Of a DNA stretch of 64,000 nt, positions 41,501 to 50,008 are shown piece after piece (positions within the stretch are counted from its first letter, which is position 1; each line of letters starts with the position of its first letter). Location of the stretch: contig NZ_JAGGOZ010000074.1 of assembly GCF_018614075.1 (NCBI RefSeq), positions 30,420-94,419 of the forward strand, in the 5' to 3' direction. The DNA comes from Streptomyces sp. ISL-94. GTDB lineage: Bacteria > Actinomycetota > Actinomycetes > Streptomycetales > Streptomycetaceae. The translations under genes were made by a program, and so were the position numbers. The notes under the pieces were generated by a model. The model was not told the DNA's origin and searched no databases. It worked only from the letters and a program-made list of their open reading frames with translations.

Positions 41501-41864
41501 CCTGGTGGCCACCACCGCCCGCCCGGACCGGACGGCCGACACCGTGCCGGCCCGGCTGGCGACCCTGCGCGTGGAGCTCGACGCCCCCGACCAGCCGGGC
41601 CCGGGCCGCGGCCTGCTCCGGTACGCGGACGGCCGGACGGTGCCGTTCCAAGCGGGCCGGGTCACCGGGCGGATTCCGCGGACGGCGACCCTGAGGCCGA
41701 CTGTCGTCCCGGTGGAGTGGGAGCGGATGGGCGATCCGCCGGCCCGCCGCCCGGTGCGTGAGCTGGGCAACGGGCCGACCGACCTCGCGCTGCTGGCCAG
41801 CGCCCTGGACCGGGCCTCGCACCTGGTCTCGGCGATACCCGTGCTGTTCCCGTCCGCGCCGTGA
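38547..41864 (+). CDS. FHA domain - FtsK/SpoIIIE-type ATPase
   Basis: A 1105-residue protein. An N-terminal ubiquitin-like segment (about 1-95) is followed by an FHA domain (IRVGRSADADVP, SRLHCAV, STNGTTLDG, about 100-190), which binds phosphothreonine. Then come a Gly/Ser/Pro-rich linker (about 215-410) and an FtsK/EccC-like ATPase core (from about 760). Walker A is GPAGSGRTEL, with Arg806 where Lys is expected; Walker B is LVVLVDDFDAL (about 944). No membrane helix is evident. It is divergent from the kinases, so phosphorylation by PkaA/PkaB followed by FHA binding is a tempting link. It may move DNA or, like EccC, protein. Confidence 0.88.
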   Translation: MQIRLTVLGSRSGHQTATAPVSCDVLVTAPAGTALAAVASGLAATVGGPDTGGTVVLYAGAERLDLQRRVLGEPPLVDGAVLALNAPVPDVLPESLGAPQLHVVCGPDAGGVHLLHSGQIRVGRSADADVPLDDPDVSRLHCAVTVLGDGRVTVADLDSTNGTTLDGAAVGPQPVALPSGALLRVGESTLRLAPAGTGAAPLPVAPDLEGHLSLPNRPAADGGYGSGSTGDTSGAGVGTGPDAPLDAPGTGYGSGPARDTSGAAYGFGSGSAADTSGAGWRPGGGHEPGADPHGGAGAPARPGSAPGAAAGPQGAFPHPAPSRNGGSAPDPGLPGLRPAHPGASGAGQRSGSGPAPGAAEPAQGSPGAEWPGAGGLRPPHPGASGTGRDGGAGAGAAEGGGAAGGGRRKGLGAWARKWVRGEEVAEVVAEPAVAVAAVPDPDDPAALLLAALGPTERLWSRTPRHPAVLELGLGAGSRVSLRAVGALGIAGPRARLAGVARWAVAQLAGLHAPGQLEIVLVSTDRARGLAERRRDWGWLGWLPHVRPAHGQDCRLLLAYDRDQAVARTGELTRRLDDSPLGTHWAAAGPAQVQQAADAYEGPYTLVVLDGDPGAGPLREITGRLASHGPAAGIHVLVVAEAPAATPASPVAETYEAACASAPAFRDCATVALLSGDVATAVRTFAVSGGRPAPVGGTASADAVSAAWAERFARALAPLRADGGPAEPYRPAAATLPSTARLLDELGLARATPASLMARWAAATDQGQGVGGLAEIVLGSGRRGPVGAELVHDGPHLLIEGPAGSGRTELLRSVAASLSAAARPDRLGLLLLDGAGGERGDGLLPCTELPHVCAHLVASDPVRMREFAQALGAELKRRHELLDGVTFSDWHARREVSDRMVSPRRPSPGELLGDLDPQRSGTLRLRSSATRTDPAGPNPLPRLVVLVDDFDALVAPGLGSTGRPAAGSVVRILEGVAREGARLGVHLVATTARPDRTADTVPARLATLRVELDAPDQPGPGRGLLRYADGRTVPFQAGRVTGRIPRTATLRPTVVPVEWERMGDPPARRPVRELGNGPTDLALLASALDRASHLVSAIPVLFPSAP
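39481..39570 (-). repeat. Dispersed-repeat-related segment inside the FHA-FtsK linker
   Basis: GGGGCTCCGCCCC and GGGGGCTCCGCCCCC type hairpins together with the TTCCCGAAAC segment match, in reverse, the tail of the repeat at about 48230-48285. The reading frame is kept through it. Confidence 0.7.
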
Positions 41865-41872
41865 CCCTCGAC

Positions 41873-41905
41873 CGCGCCCCCGCGAGGCGGTATTGCGGGG
41901 GCGCG
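41873..41905 (+). terminator. Terminator of the FHA-FtsK gene
   Basis: An 11-bp perfect stem (41873-41883 with 41895-41905) 9 bp after the stop codon; the loop is 11 bases. Confidence 0.7.
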
Positions 41906-41961
41906 CGGGTCGGCGTAGACCTTGTGGTCCGGGACACACCACGGGCATCGGGGGCAGAACC

Positions 41962-43323
41962 ATGCACAGGCACGGAACGAGCCGTACAGCAGTCAGCTGG
42001 GCGGCGCTCGCGGCAGCGGGCACCCTCGTCCTCACCGCGTGCGGAGGGGACGGCGAGAAGAAGGAACCGGCGCAGGGCGGCACCGTCTCGGCCCCGTCGT
42101 CGCTGGTGTTACCGCAGCTGACCGGCGAAAAGCTGGAGGTCTCGGCGGTCTGGACGGGCCCCGAGCAGGAGAACTTCACCAAGGTCCTGAAGGAGTTCGA
42201 GAAGCGGACGGGCGCCTCCGTCACCTTCGTACCGGCCCAGGACCCGATCGTCACCTTCCTCGGCTCGAAGATCGCGGGCGGGCAGCCGCCGGACGTGGCG
42301 CTTCTCCCGCAGGTCGGGGCGCTGGTCTCGGCGGTGCAGAACAAGTGGGCGCAGCCGGTGGGCCCGGAGGCCCGTGCCCAGCTCGACAAGAACTACTCGG
42401 CGGGCTGGAAGAAGCTGGGCGCGGTCGACGGCACCCAGTACGGCGTCTACTACAAGGCCGCCAACAAGTCCCTGATCTGGTACAACGCGAAGGCCTTCGA
42501 GGCGGCGGGGGTCAAGCCCCCGACCACCTGGAAGGAGCTGATCACCGCGGCCGACACCCTCTCGGCCTCCGGCACGCCGGCCGTCTCGGTGGCGGGCGCG
42601 GACGGCTGGACGCTCACCGACTGGTTCGAGAACGTCTACCTCTCCCAGGCCGGCCCGGAGAAGTACGACCAGCTGGCCAAGCACCAGATCAAGTGGACGG
42701 ACGACAGCGTCAAGCAGGCGCTGACCACGCTGGGCGAGCTGTTCGGGCGCAAGGACTTCCTGGCGGGCGGGCCCAGCGGGGCCCTTTCCACCGAGTTCCC
42801 GAAGTCGGTGACGCAGACCTTCACCGGCGGGGACCGCCCGGCGGCCGCGATGGTCTACGAGGGCGACTTCGTGGCGGTGAACATCGCGCAGACGGAGGCC
42901 AAGGTCGGCAAGGACGCCCTCGTCTTCCCCTTCCCGGCGGTCGGGGCCAAGGCGCCGGTGGTCTCGGGCGGTGACGTGGCGGTCGCGCTGAAGCAGTCGA
43001 AGGGCGCACAGGCCCTGCTGACCTTCCTGGCCTCGCCGGACGCGGCCGAGATCCAGGCCCGCGCGGGCGGTTTCGTCTCCCCGAACAAGGCCGTCGACCC
43101 GGCCGCGTACCCGAACGACATCCAGCGGGGCATCGCCAAGGCGCTGATCGCGGCGGGCGACGACTTCCGCTTCGACATGTCGGACCAGGCTCCGGCGGCC
43201 TTCGGCGGGACCCCGGGCGCGGGTGAGTGGAAGGCGCTCCAGGACTTCCTGGCGAACCCGGCGGACGTGGCGGGGGCCCAGGCGAAACTGGAGGCGGACG
43301 CGGCCAAGGCCTACGGGAACTAG
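41962..43323 (+). CDS. Sugar ABC transporter substrate-binding lipoprotein
   Basis: A 453-residue family 1 extracellular solute-binding protein. The signal peptide ends in the lipobox LTAC (Cys about residue 27), so it is a membrane-anchored lipoprotein. The mature part shows the family pattern: SAVWTGPEQENFTKVLKEFE, GGQPPDVALLPQVG, YYKAANKSLIWYNAKAF, PTTWKEL, and VSGGDVAVALKQS near the end. It delivers a sugar or oligosaccharide to the two permeases encoded next. No ATPase gene follows, so a shared ATPase such as MsiK is likely used (known for Streptomyces sugar importers). Confidence 0.93.
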   Translation: MHRHGTSRTAVSWAALAAAGTLVLTACGGDGEKKEPAQGGTVSAPSSLVLPQLTGEKLEVSAVWTGPEQENFTKVLKEFEKRTGASVTFVPAQDPIVTFLGSKIAGGQPPDVALLPQVGALVSAVQNKWAQPVGPEARAQLDKNYSAGWKKLGAVDGTQYGVYYKAANKSLIWYNAKAFEAAGVKPPTTWKELITAADTLSASGTPAVSVAGADGWTLTDWFENVYLSQAGPEKYDQLAKHQIKWTDDSVKQALTTLGELFGRKDFLAGGPSGALSTEFPKSVTQTFTGGDRPAAAMVYEGDFVAVNIAQTEAKVGKDALVFPFPAVGAKAPVVSGGDVAVALKQSKGAQALLTFLASPDAAEIQARAGGFVSPNKAVDPAAYPNDIQRGIAKALIAAGDDFRFDMSDQAPAAFGGTPGAGEWKALQDFLANPADVAGAQAKLEADAAKAYGN

Positions 43324-43336
43324 CCCGGTGACGGCC

Positions 43337-44674
43337 ATGGCCACCCCCTCGGCCGGCGCGGCGGCCGAGGGGAAGACCGCACGCTCCGCGGAGGCCCGGC
43401 GGCGGCGCCTGATAGCGGCGGCGTTCCTCCTGCCGGCCCTCGTGCTGCTCGGCGCGCTCGTCGTGCACCCGATCGGCTACTCGGTCTACCGCAGCTTCTT
43501 CGACCGGTCGGGGACCGCCTTCGTCGGCGGCGGCAACTACCGGGAGATCCTGACCGACGACACCATCCGTACCGCCCTGAAGAACACGGCGCTGTGGGTG
43601 GTGCTCGCCCCGACCACGGCCACCGCCCTCGGCCTGATCTTCGCGGTGCTCACCGAACGGGTGCGCTGGGGGACGGCGTTCAAGCTCCTCGTCTTCATGC
43701 CGATGGCGATCTCGATGCTGGCGGCCGGCATCATCTTCCGCCTCGTCTACGACCACGATCCCGACCGGGGCGTCGCCAACGCCGTCTGGGTGGGGGTGCA
43801 CGACACCTTCGCGGAGTCCTCGGCCTTCCCGAAGGCCCGTCCGGGCCGGGACTCCCCGCTGGAGCCCGCCGGTGGAGGCGACTTCGTGACGCGCGAGCCC
43901 GTACGGGCGGGCGTGCCGGCGCTGCTCCCGCTGGTCGGGGTGGCTCCGGAGGCGCTGCCCGAAGGGACCCGTGCCGCCAAGGCGGCGGCCGCCGAACCCG
44001 GCAAGGTGACCGGGACCGCCTGGCAGGACTTCACGCGCGGCGGGGGCGGCGTCACGAACGTGGTCGGCCCCGACGAGCAGGCCTTCGCGGGCATGCGCGT
44101 CGAGGCGGTCAAGGACGGAAAGGTGGTCGATGCGGCGACGACCCGCGCCGACGGCGCCTTCACCCTGTCCGCGAAGGCCGACGGGGCGCGGCTGCGGCTG
44201 CCCGCGTCGAACTTCCGGGAGGCGTACTCGGGCGTGGAGTGGCTCGGCCCCACGCTCGTCACGCCAGCGGTCATCGGGGCGTACGTATGGATGTGGGCCG
44301 GTTTCGCGATGGTGCTGATCGGGGCCGGGCTGGCGGCCGTGCCGCGGGAGCTGCTGGAGGCGGCGCGCGTGGACGGGGCGAACGAGTGGCAGGTGTTCCG
44401 CCGGATCACCGTGCCGCTGCTGGCGCCGGTCTTGGCGGTGGTCCTCGTCACGCTCGTCATCAACGTGATGAAGATCTTCGACCTGGTCTTCGTGATCGCG
44501 CCGGGTGCCGTGCAGGACGACGCGAACGTGCTGGCGCTCCAGCTGTACCGGACCTCCTTCGGCACGGACGCCAACCCGGGCCTGGGCAGCGCCATCGCCG
44601 TACTGCTGCTGGTGCTGGTGGTCCCGGTGATGCTGGTGAACATCCGCCGCCTCCGGAAGGAGAGCTCCCGATGA
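43337..44674 (+). CDS. Sugar ABC permease 1 with large extracellular insert
   Basis: A 445-residue MalF-type permease, about 145 residues longer than usual. TM1 (about 25-50), TM2 (about 80-107) and TM3 (about 113-138) are followed by an insert at about 156-306, then TM4, the EAA loop (about 338-360: EAARVDGANEW) and TM5-6. The insert lies in the TM3-TM4 loop, predicted outside. Its second half (about 247-292) looks like a carboxypeptidase-regulatory or Ig-like beta-sandwich (GMRVEAVKDGKVVDAATT, DGAFTLSA). ATG 43337 is used; a GTG at 43328 is an alternative. The stop overlaps the next start. Confidence 0.9.
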   Translation: MATPSAGAAAEGKTARSAEARRRRLIAAAFLLPALVLLGALVVHPIGYSVYRSFFDRSGTAFVGGGNYREILTDDTIRTALKNTALWVVLAPTTATALGLIFAVLTERVRWGTAFKLLVFMPMAISMLAAGIIFRLVYDHDPDRGVANAVWVGVHDTFAESSAFPKARPGRDSPLEPAGGGDFVTREPVRAGVPALLPLVGVAPEALPEGTRAAKAAAAEPGKVTGTAWQDFTRGGGGVTNVVGPDEQAFAGMRVEAVKDGKVVDAATTRADGAFTLSAKADGARLRLPASNFREAYSGVEWLGPTLVTPAVIGAYVWMWAGFAMVLIGAGLAAVPRELLEAARVDGANEWQVFRRITVPLLAPVLAVVLVTLVINVMKIFDLVFVIAPGAVQDDANVLALQLYRTSFGTDANPGLGSAIAVLLLVLVVPVMLVNIRRLRKESSR

Positions 44675-45651
44675 CGGTCCCCGACCGCACCCCGGCCGCG
44701 CTCGAACCGACGGCAGCCACACCGCGGGCAGCCGCGCCTGCGGCAGTCGGCCGGGCGGGGGGCCGGCCCCCCGCCGCCAAGCCCCCCGCCAAGCCCGCCG
44801 CCAAGCCCGCCGGCGGCGGCCTGGTGGCGCGGGTCTCCGCCGGGGCGCTGCGCCTGTTCCTGGTCGCCGCCGCACTCTTCTGGCTGCTGCCCACGCTCGG
44901 CCTGCTCATCTCCTCCTTCCTCTCCCCCACCGACCTCAACAAGGGCGGCTGGTGGCAGGTGCTCACCGCGCCCTCCCGGCTGACGGCCGACAACTACTCC
45001 CGCCTGCTGGCCAACGACACGATCACCGGCTCCCTCCTCAGCACGGTCGCGATCGCCGTCCCGGCGACCCTCCTCGTCCTCGTGCTCGGGGCCTTCGCCG
45101 GATACGCCTTCGCCTGGCTGGAGTTCCCCGGCCGCGACTGGCTCTTCCTCGTCGTCGTCGGGCTGCTCGTCGTACCCGTACAGGTGGCGCTGATCCCGGT
45201 CTCCGAACTCTTCGGCTCCATCGGGCTGTTCGAGACCACCGCGGGCGTGGTCCTGTTCCACACCGCCTTCGGGCTGCCCTTCGCCGTGTTCCTGCTGCGG
45301 AACTTCTTCGCCGAGATCCCGCGCGAGCTGCTGGAGGCGGCCCGCCTCGACGGTGCGGGCGAACTGAGGCTGTTCGCGCGGGTGGTGCTGCCGCTGGGCG
45401 GCCCGGCGATCGCCTCGCTCGGCATCTTCCAGTTCCTCTGGGTCTGGAACGACATGCTGGTCGCGCTCGTCTTCGCGGACTCGGCGCACCCGCCCGTCAC
45501 CGTCGCGCTCCAGCAGCAGGTACGGCAGTTCGGGAACAACATCGACGTGCTGGCGCCCGGCGCCTTCCTGTCGATGGTGGTCCCGCTCGTCGTCTTCTTC
45601 GCCTTCCAACGGCAGTTCGTCACGGGGGTGATGGCGGGCGCGGTCAAGTGA
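44671..45651 (+). CDS. Sugar ABC permease 2
   Basis: A 326-residue MalG-type permease with six membrane segments after an unusual 55-residue Ala/Pro/Lys-rich cytosolic tail containing PPAKPAAKPA repeats. The EAA loop is ELLEAARLDGAGELRLF. The C-terminal FQRQFVTGVMAGAVK is the usual MalG ending. Its ATG overlaps the stop of permease 1 (ATGA) so the two are translationally coupled. Together with the lipoprotein it forms an importer lacking a dedicated ATPase. Confidence 0.94.
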   Translation: MTVPDRTPAALEPTAATPRAAAPAAVGRAGGRPPAAKPPAKPAAKPAGGGLVARVSAGALRLFLVAAALFWLLPTLGLLISSFLSPTDLNKGGWWQVLTAPSRLTADNYSRLLANDTITGSLLSTVAIAVPATLLVLVLGAFAGYAFAWLEFPGRDWLFLVVVGLLVVPVQVALIPVSELFGSIGLFETTAGVVLFHTAFGLPFAVFLLRNFFAEIPRELLEAARLDGAGELRLFARVVLPLGGPAIASLGIFQFLWVWNDMLVALVFADSAHPPVTVALQQQVRQFGNNIDVLAPGAFLSMVVPLVVFFAFQRQFVTGVMAGAVK

Positions 45652-45762
45652 CCGACATGCGGAGTTGACGCTGAGTAACCCAATTGCCACACGCTGCGTA
45701 ACCCGAACACCACGCCGGGGGTTCCAGGGCCATATGCCCGCCCGCCGACCCCTGGATGTGCC

Positions 45763-48021
45763 GTGCCCCGGTTCAGCGTCATCGTGCCCGCGTACAAGGT
45801 CCAGGCCTACCTCCAGGAGAGTCTGGACTCGGTGCTGACGCAGTCGTACCCGGATCTGGAACTGATCGCGGTCGACGACGCCTCCCCGGACGCCTGCGGC
45901 TCGATCATCGACGAGTACGCGGCGCGGGACCCCCGGGTCACCGCCGTGCACCTGGCGCACAACCTCGGCCTGGGCCCGGCCCGCAACGCGGCTCTGGCCC
46001 GGGCCACGGGCGACTACCTCGTCTTCCTCGACGGCGACGACACGCTCGCCCCCGGCGCCCTCCAGGCCATCACCGACCGGCTGAAGGCCACCGGCTCCCC
46101 CGACGTCCTGGTCTACGACTACGCGCGCACCTTCTGGACCGGGGAGCTGGTCCGCAACCGCCTCTCCCACCGCCTCTCGGAGGAGGGCCCGGCCAGCTTC
46201 CGCCTCGCCGACCGCCCGGCGCTGCTGGGCATGCTGATGGTGGTGTGGAACAAGGCGTACCGCCGCGAGTACGTGGGGCGCGAGGGCCTCCGGTTCCCGC
46301 CCGGCTTCTACGAGGACACCCCCTGGACCTACCCGGCGCTGCTGGCGGCGGAGTCCGTCGCCGTCCTGGACCGCGTCTGCGTGCACTACCGCCAGCGGCG
46401 GACCGGCTCGATCCTGACCACCACCAGCCGCCGCCACCTGGACATCTTCGACCAGTACGACCGGGTCTTCGGCTACCTCGCCGGCCGCCCCGAGCTGGAG
46501 CGCTGGCGCCCCACCGTGCACCGGCGGATGGCCGAGCACTTCTGCGCCCTGTACGCCGATCCGCGACGCCTCCCGCGCGCCGGCCGCGCCGAGTTCTTCC
46601 GCCGGGCCTCCGCCCTGCTGCGCCGCTACCGGGCCCCGGGCGGCGGCGGGGCCCTGTCCCCGTCCCACACCGACCAGCTGCGGCACGCCCTGATGCGGCT
46701 GGGGGTCCGGCGCACGTACGGCCTGCTGTCGGCCCTGCGCTCGGCCGCCGTGACCGCGGCCGGCGGCACCTCGTCCCTCTGGCGGGGCGGGCGCGAAACC
46801 GCTCTCCGCCTCCACTACCGGATCCAGCGCCTCCTCCCCCTCCGCCCCGAGCTGGCGGTCTTCTCCGCGTACTGGCACGGCGGTTACGCCTGCAACCCGG
46901 CGGCGATCGAGGCGAAGCTGCGGGAGCTGGCTCCGCGGATGCGGACGGCATGGATCTGCGACCCGGCACACGCCTCGACCCTCCCCCGGGAGACGGCGGC
47001 GCTGCGGCCGGGCTCGGCGGCGTACTGGACCGCCCTGGCCCGCGCCTCGTACCTGGTCACGAACGTCAACTTCGACCGCGCGCTCGTCAAGCGCCGGGGC
47101 CAGATCCTGGTCCAGACCCAGCATGGGACCCCGCTCAAGCGGGTCGGCCTCGACCTCCAGGACCGCCCGGCGGCCACCCCGACGCCGGACTTCGCGGGCC
47201 TGCTGCGCGGCGCCGACCAGTGGGACTACCTGCTCTCCGCGAACCGGCACTCCACGCTCGTCTGGGAGAAGGCGATCCCGTCCTCCTACACGACCCTGGA
47301 ATACGGCTACCCCCGCAACGACCTCTTCCACCGGGCCAGTCAGGCCGACGTGCTCGCACTGCGCGAGCGGCTCGGCATCCCGCCGGGCTCGACGGCGATC
47401 CTGTACGCGCCCACGCACCGCGACTACCGGCGCAGCCGCCCGGACCACCTGGACTTCGAGCGGGTCCTGCGGGACCTGGGCCCGCGCTTCACGCTGCTGA
47501 CGCGCACGCACCTGACGTACGCGGACACCCACCGCTCGTGGGAGCCGCACCCGCGCCTGCTGGACGTCTCCTCGTACCCCTCGGTGGAGGAGCTCTGCCT
47601 GGCCTCGGACGCGCTCGTCACGGACTACTCGTCCCTGATGTTCGACTACGCGGCGCTGGACCGGCCGATCGTGATCCACGCGGACGACTGGGAGGCGTAC
47701 GAGGCCGCCCGCGGCACCTACTTCGACCTGCGCGCCTTCCCGCCGGGCGCGATCGCCCGGACCGAGGACGAGCTGGTCGACATCTTCACCACCGGCCACT
47801 GGCAGGGCTCCCGCTCCGCACAGCTGCGCTCCGCCTTCCGCGCCCGCTTCTGCTCGTACGACGACGGCCACGCGGCGGAACGCGTGGTCCACCACGTCTT
47901 CCTGGGCCACTCCGCCCCTGTCCCGCCCATCACCCCGCTGCCCGACCGCCACCCCACCCCCGCGGCCCCCACCCAAACCCCACCCCTAGCCCCACTGGGC
48001 TCCGCCCCCTTCTGGCCCTAG
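45763..48021 (+). CDS. Bifunctional GT2 glycosyltransferase / CDP-glycerol glycerophosphotransferase
   Basis: A 752-residue fusion. Residues 1 to about 330 are a family 2 glycosyltransferase (FSVIVPAYKVQAYLQESLDS, VDDASPD, VFLDGDDTL with the D-x-D site). Residues about 370-740 are a TagB/TagF-type CDP-glycerol glycerophosphotransferase (QTQHGTPLKRVGLD, TILYAPTHRDYR, VTDYSSLMFDYAAL). The pairing fits synthesis of a teichoic-acid-like or glycerol-phosphate wall polymer. GTG start at 45763 with a weak ribosome-binding site. It ends in a Pro-rich tail. The TagGH-like exporter encoded 1.1 kb downstream is the likely partner. Confidence 0.9.
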   Translation: MPRFSVIVPAYKVQAYLQESLDSVLTQSYPDLELIAVDDASPDACGSIIDEYAARDPRVTAVHLAHNLGLGPARNAALARATGDYLVFLDGDDTLAPGALQAITDRLKATGSPDVLVYDYARTFWTGELVRNRLSHRLSEEGPASFRLADRPALLGMLMVVWNKAYRREYVGREGLRFPPGFYEDTPWTYPALLAAESVAVLDRVCVHYRQRRTGSILTTTSRRHLDIFDQYDRVFGYLAGRPELERWRPTVHRRMAEHFCALYADPRRLPRAGRAEFFRRASALLRRYRAPGGGGALSPSHTDQLRHALMRLGVRRTYGLLSALRSAAVTAAGGTSSLWRGGRETALRLHYRIQRLLPLRPELAVFSAYWHGGYACNPAAIEAKLRELAPRMRTAWICDPAHASTLPRETAALRPGSAAYWTALARASYLVTNVNFDRALVKRRGQILVQTQHGTPLKRVGLDLQDRPAATPTPDFAGLLRGADQWDYLLSANRHSTLVWEKAIPSSYTTLEYGYPRNDLFHRASQADVLALRERLGIPPGSTAILYAPTHRDYRRSRPDHLDFERVLRDLGPRFTLLTRTHLTYADTHRSWEPHPRLLDVSSYPSVEELCLASDALVTDYSSLMFDYAALDRPIVIHADDWEAYEAARGTYFDLRAFPPGAIARTEDELVDIFTTGHWQGSRSAQLRSAFRARFCSYDDGHAAERVVHHVFLGHSAPVPPITPLPDRHPTPAAPTQTPPLAPLGSAPFWP

Positions 48022-48024
48022 CCA

Positions 48025-48104
48025 CATCCAGCCGCGCCGGGCACCATCCGGCTTCGCCAGGCACCATCCAGCCGCGCCGGGCGCCATCGAGCCGCGCCGG
48101 GGCA
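48025..48104 (+). repeat. 20-bp tandem repeat (four imperfect units)
   Basis: Units like CATCCAGCCGCGCCGGGCAC occur four times from 48025 to 48104, directly after the stop of the fused transferase gene and just before the dispersed repeats. Confidence 0.85.
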
Positions 48105-48109
48105 AAATT

Positions 48110-48153
48110 CAGCCCCGCCGGCGTTTGAGGCGCGGGGTCCGGGGCGGAGCCCC
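48110..48153 (+). repeat. Dispersed repeat, copy C1 with tail
   Basis: Exact core CCGCCGGCGTTTGAGGCG plus a CCGGGGCGGAGCCCC tail, in the 304-bp convergent gap (48022-48325), which holds no gene. Confidence 0.9.
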
Positions 48154-48209
48154 GAATCTCTGACGCTCACCACCGGTCAGCCGCACCCACACACCCTCAC
48201 CGGCACACC

Positions 48210-48285
48210 CAGCCCCGCCGGCGCTTGAGGCGCGGGGCCTGGGGGCGGAGCCCACAGTTTCGGGAAGGGGCGGGGTGGGGGACAG
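48210..48285 (+). repeat. Dispersed repeat, copy C2 with long tail
   Basis: Core with CGCTTGAGG, followed by a GGGGGCGGAGCCC stem, TTTCGGGAAGGGGCGGG and a short GC-rich end. This longer tail is what reappears in the FHA-FtsK gene. Confidence 0.85.
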
Positions 48286-48325
48286 CCCCGCGCAGCGGCC
48301 AAGCGCCGGCGACCCGGCGGCAGGG

Positions 48326-48940
48326 TCAGGCGGCCCGCAGCCCCGCCACCACCGACCGCGCCAAGTCATCGAGGTACCCCGCCGGGACGGCATCCCGCAC
48401 CACCACCTGCCGCCAATACAACGGCCCGATCGCCAGATCCAGCGCCCGCTCCGGATCCGTCCCCTCCCGCAGCTCCCCCCGCGCAACCGCCTCCGCGACG
48501 ACCCCCGCCGCCATCCGCCGCTGCCCTTCGAGCAGCACCCCCCGCACCGCCTCCGCGATCTCCGGATTCCGCGCCGCCTCCACCAGCAGGTCGGGGATGA
48601 CCGCCGAGGCCACCGGATGCCGCAGCACATGCGACATGACCTCCAGCAGGGCCCGTACGTCCCCGTACAGCGACCCCGTCGACGGCACCGGCAGCCCGTC
48701 CACCGCGAAGGCGCCCACGAGGTCCAGCACCAAGGGCAGCTTCGACTTCCACCGCCGGTAGACCGCCGTCTTGCCGACGCCCGCCCGCCGCGCGACGCCC
48801 TCGATGGACATGCGCGAGAAGCCGACGGCCGCGAGTTCCGCGACCACCGCCTCCCGGATCGCCTCGGTCACGTCCTCGCGCAGGACGGCGGCCCCGGCGG
48901 GGGCACGGCGGGCGGGGGTCGCGGCAGGGTCCGTGGTCAT
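48326..48940 (-). CDS. TetR-family transcriptional regulator
   Basis: A 204-residue TetR repressor. The helix-turn-helix lies at about residues 35-75 (AAVGFSRMSIEGVARRAGVGKTAVYRRWKSK) and the ligand domain follows (TetR_C_11-like). ATG 48940. It is divergent from the TagG-like permease gene with a 147-bp shared promoter, so it probably represses the exporter, which would be unusual for wall-polymer export and hints at inducible expression. Confidence 0.92.
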   Translation of the reverse strand: MTTDPAATPARRAPAGAAVLREDVTEAIREAVVAELAAVGFSRMSIEGVARRAGVGKTAVYRRWKSKLPLVLDLVGAFAVDGLPVPSTGSLYGDVRALLEVMSHVLRHPVASAVIPDLLVEAARNPEIAEAVRGVLLEGQRRMAAGVVAEAVARGELREGTDPERALDLAIGPLYWRQVVVRDAVPAGYLDDLARSVVAGLRAA

Positions 48941-49087
48941 GGACCGAGCATAGCCGCGGACGCCGTCCCCCACGCGTCACGACGATACGGTTGCGTTCCG
49001 ACGCAGCGTTGCCCTAACCTCGCCGTAGCGACGATACGGACCCGTTCCATCGTCGGCGACGCCCTGACCCCGGCGAAAGCGACCCCT

Positions 49088-50008
49088 GTGACCACCGCAA
49101 CCGCACCCGCCCCAGCCTCCCTCCCCGCACCCCCGACCTCCGCAGACCGCGCGGCCCTGGCGGCCGCCCACGGCCTGACCCTCAGCGGCGCCCGCCCCCC
49201 GCTCACCCGCTACGCCGCGCAGCTGTGGGGCCGCCGCCACTTCGTCACCGCATACGCGTCCGCCCGCATGCAGGCGCAGTACAGCACCGCGAAGCTCGGC
49301 CAGGTCTGGCACCTGGTGACCCCGCTGCTCAACGCGGCGGTCTACTACTTCATCTTCGGCCTCGTCATGCACGCCAGCCACGGCGTGCCCGACTACCTGC
49401 CGTTCCTGATCACCGGCGTCTTCGTCTGGGACTTCATCGGCAGCTCCATCAACGCCGGCACCCGCTCCGTCCACAGCAACCTCGGCCTGGTCCGCGCCCT
49501 GCACTTCCCCCGGGCGAGCCTGCCCCTGTCCACCGTCGTCCAGCTCTTCCAGCAGCTGCTCGTCACCATGGGCGCCCTCGTCATCCTGCTGCTCGCCTTC
49601 GGACAGACCCCCGGCCCGTCCTGGCTCCTGGCCGTCCCGACCCTGCTGCTCATGGCCGTCTTCGCCGCCGGCTGCGCCATGGTCATGGCCCGTATCGGCA
49701 GCAAGAGCCCGGACGTCAGCCAGCTGATGCCGTTCGTCCTGCGCACCTGGATGTACTCCTCGGGCGTCATGTGGTCCATCGACCAGATACTCACGACGGA
49801 CCAGCTCCCCCACTGGGTCTCCATGGCCCTCAAGCTCAACCCCGCGGCCGTCTACATCGACCTGATGCGCTTCGCCCTGATCGACAGCTTCCAGGCGCAC
49901 TCGCTCCCGCACCACGCCTGGCCGATCGCCCTCGGCTGGGCCCTGCTCGCCGGCGTCGGCGGCTTCGTCTACTTCTGGAAGGCAGAGGAGGAATACGGCC
50001 GTGGCTGA
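49088..50008 (+). CDS. ABC-2 type polymer exporter permease (TagG-like)
   Basis: A 306-residue ABC-2 permease with six membrane helices after a soluble Pro/Ala-rich N-terminus. Landmarks are YSTAKLGQVWHLVTPLLNAAVYYFIFG, FLITGVFVWDFIGSS and LPFVLRTWMYSSGVMWS, as in TagG/Wzm proteins that export teichoic acids or O-antigen-like polymers. GTG 49088. Its stop overlaps the start of the ATPase gene. The polymer is probably made by the GT2-TagF fusion upstream; this is inferred from neighbourhood. Confidence 0.92.
   Translation: MTTATAPAPASLPAPPTSADRAALAAAHGLTLSGARPPLTRYAAQLWGRRHFVTAYASARMQAQYSTAKLGQVWHLVTPLLNAAVYYFIFGLVMHASHGVPDYLPFLITGVFVWDFIGSSINAGTRSVHSNLGLVRALHFPRASLPLSTVVQLFQQLLVTMGALVILLLAFGQTPGPSWLLAVPTLLLMAVFAAGCAMVMARIGSKSPDVSQLMPFVLRTWMYSSGVMWSIDQILTTDQLPHWVSMALKLNPAAVYIDLMRFALIDSFQAHSLPHHAWPIALGWALLAGVGGFVYFWKAEEEYGRG

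Noticed and set aside
38337..47976. Two minus-strand open frames of about 1350 and 1410 codons opposite the FHA-FtsK, ABC transporter and transferase genes
   Set aside because: No domain, no start context, compositionally skewed; they mirror coding genes on the plus strand.
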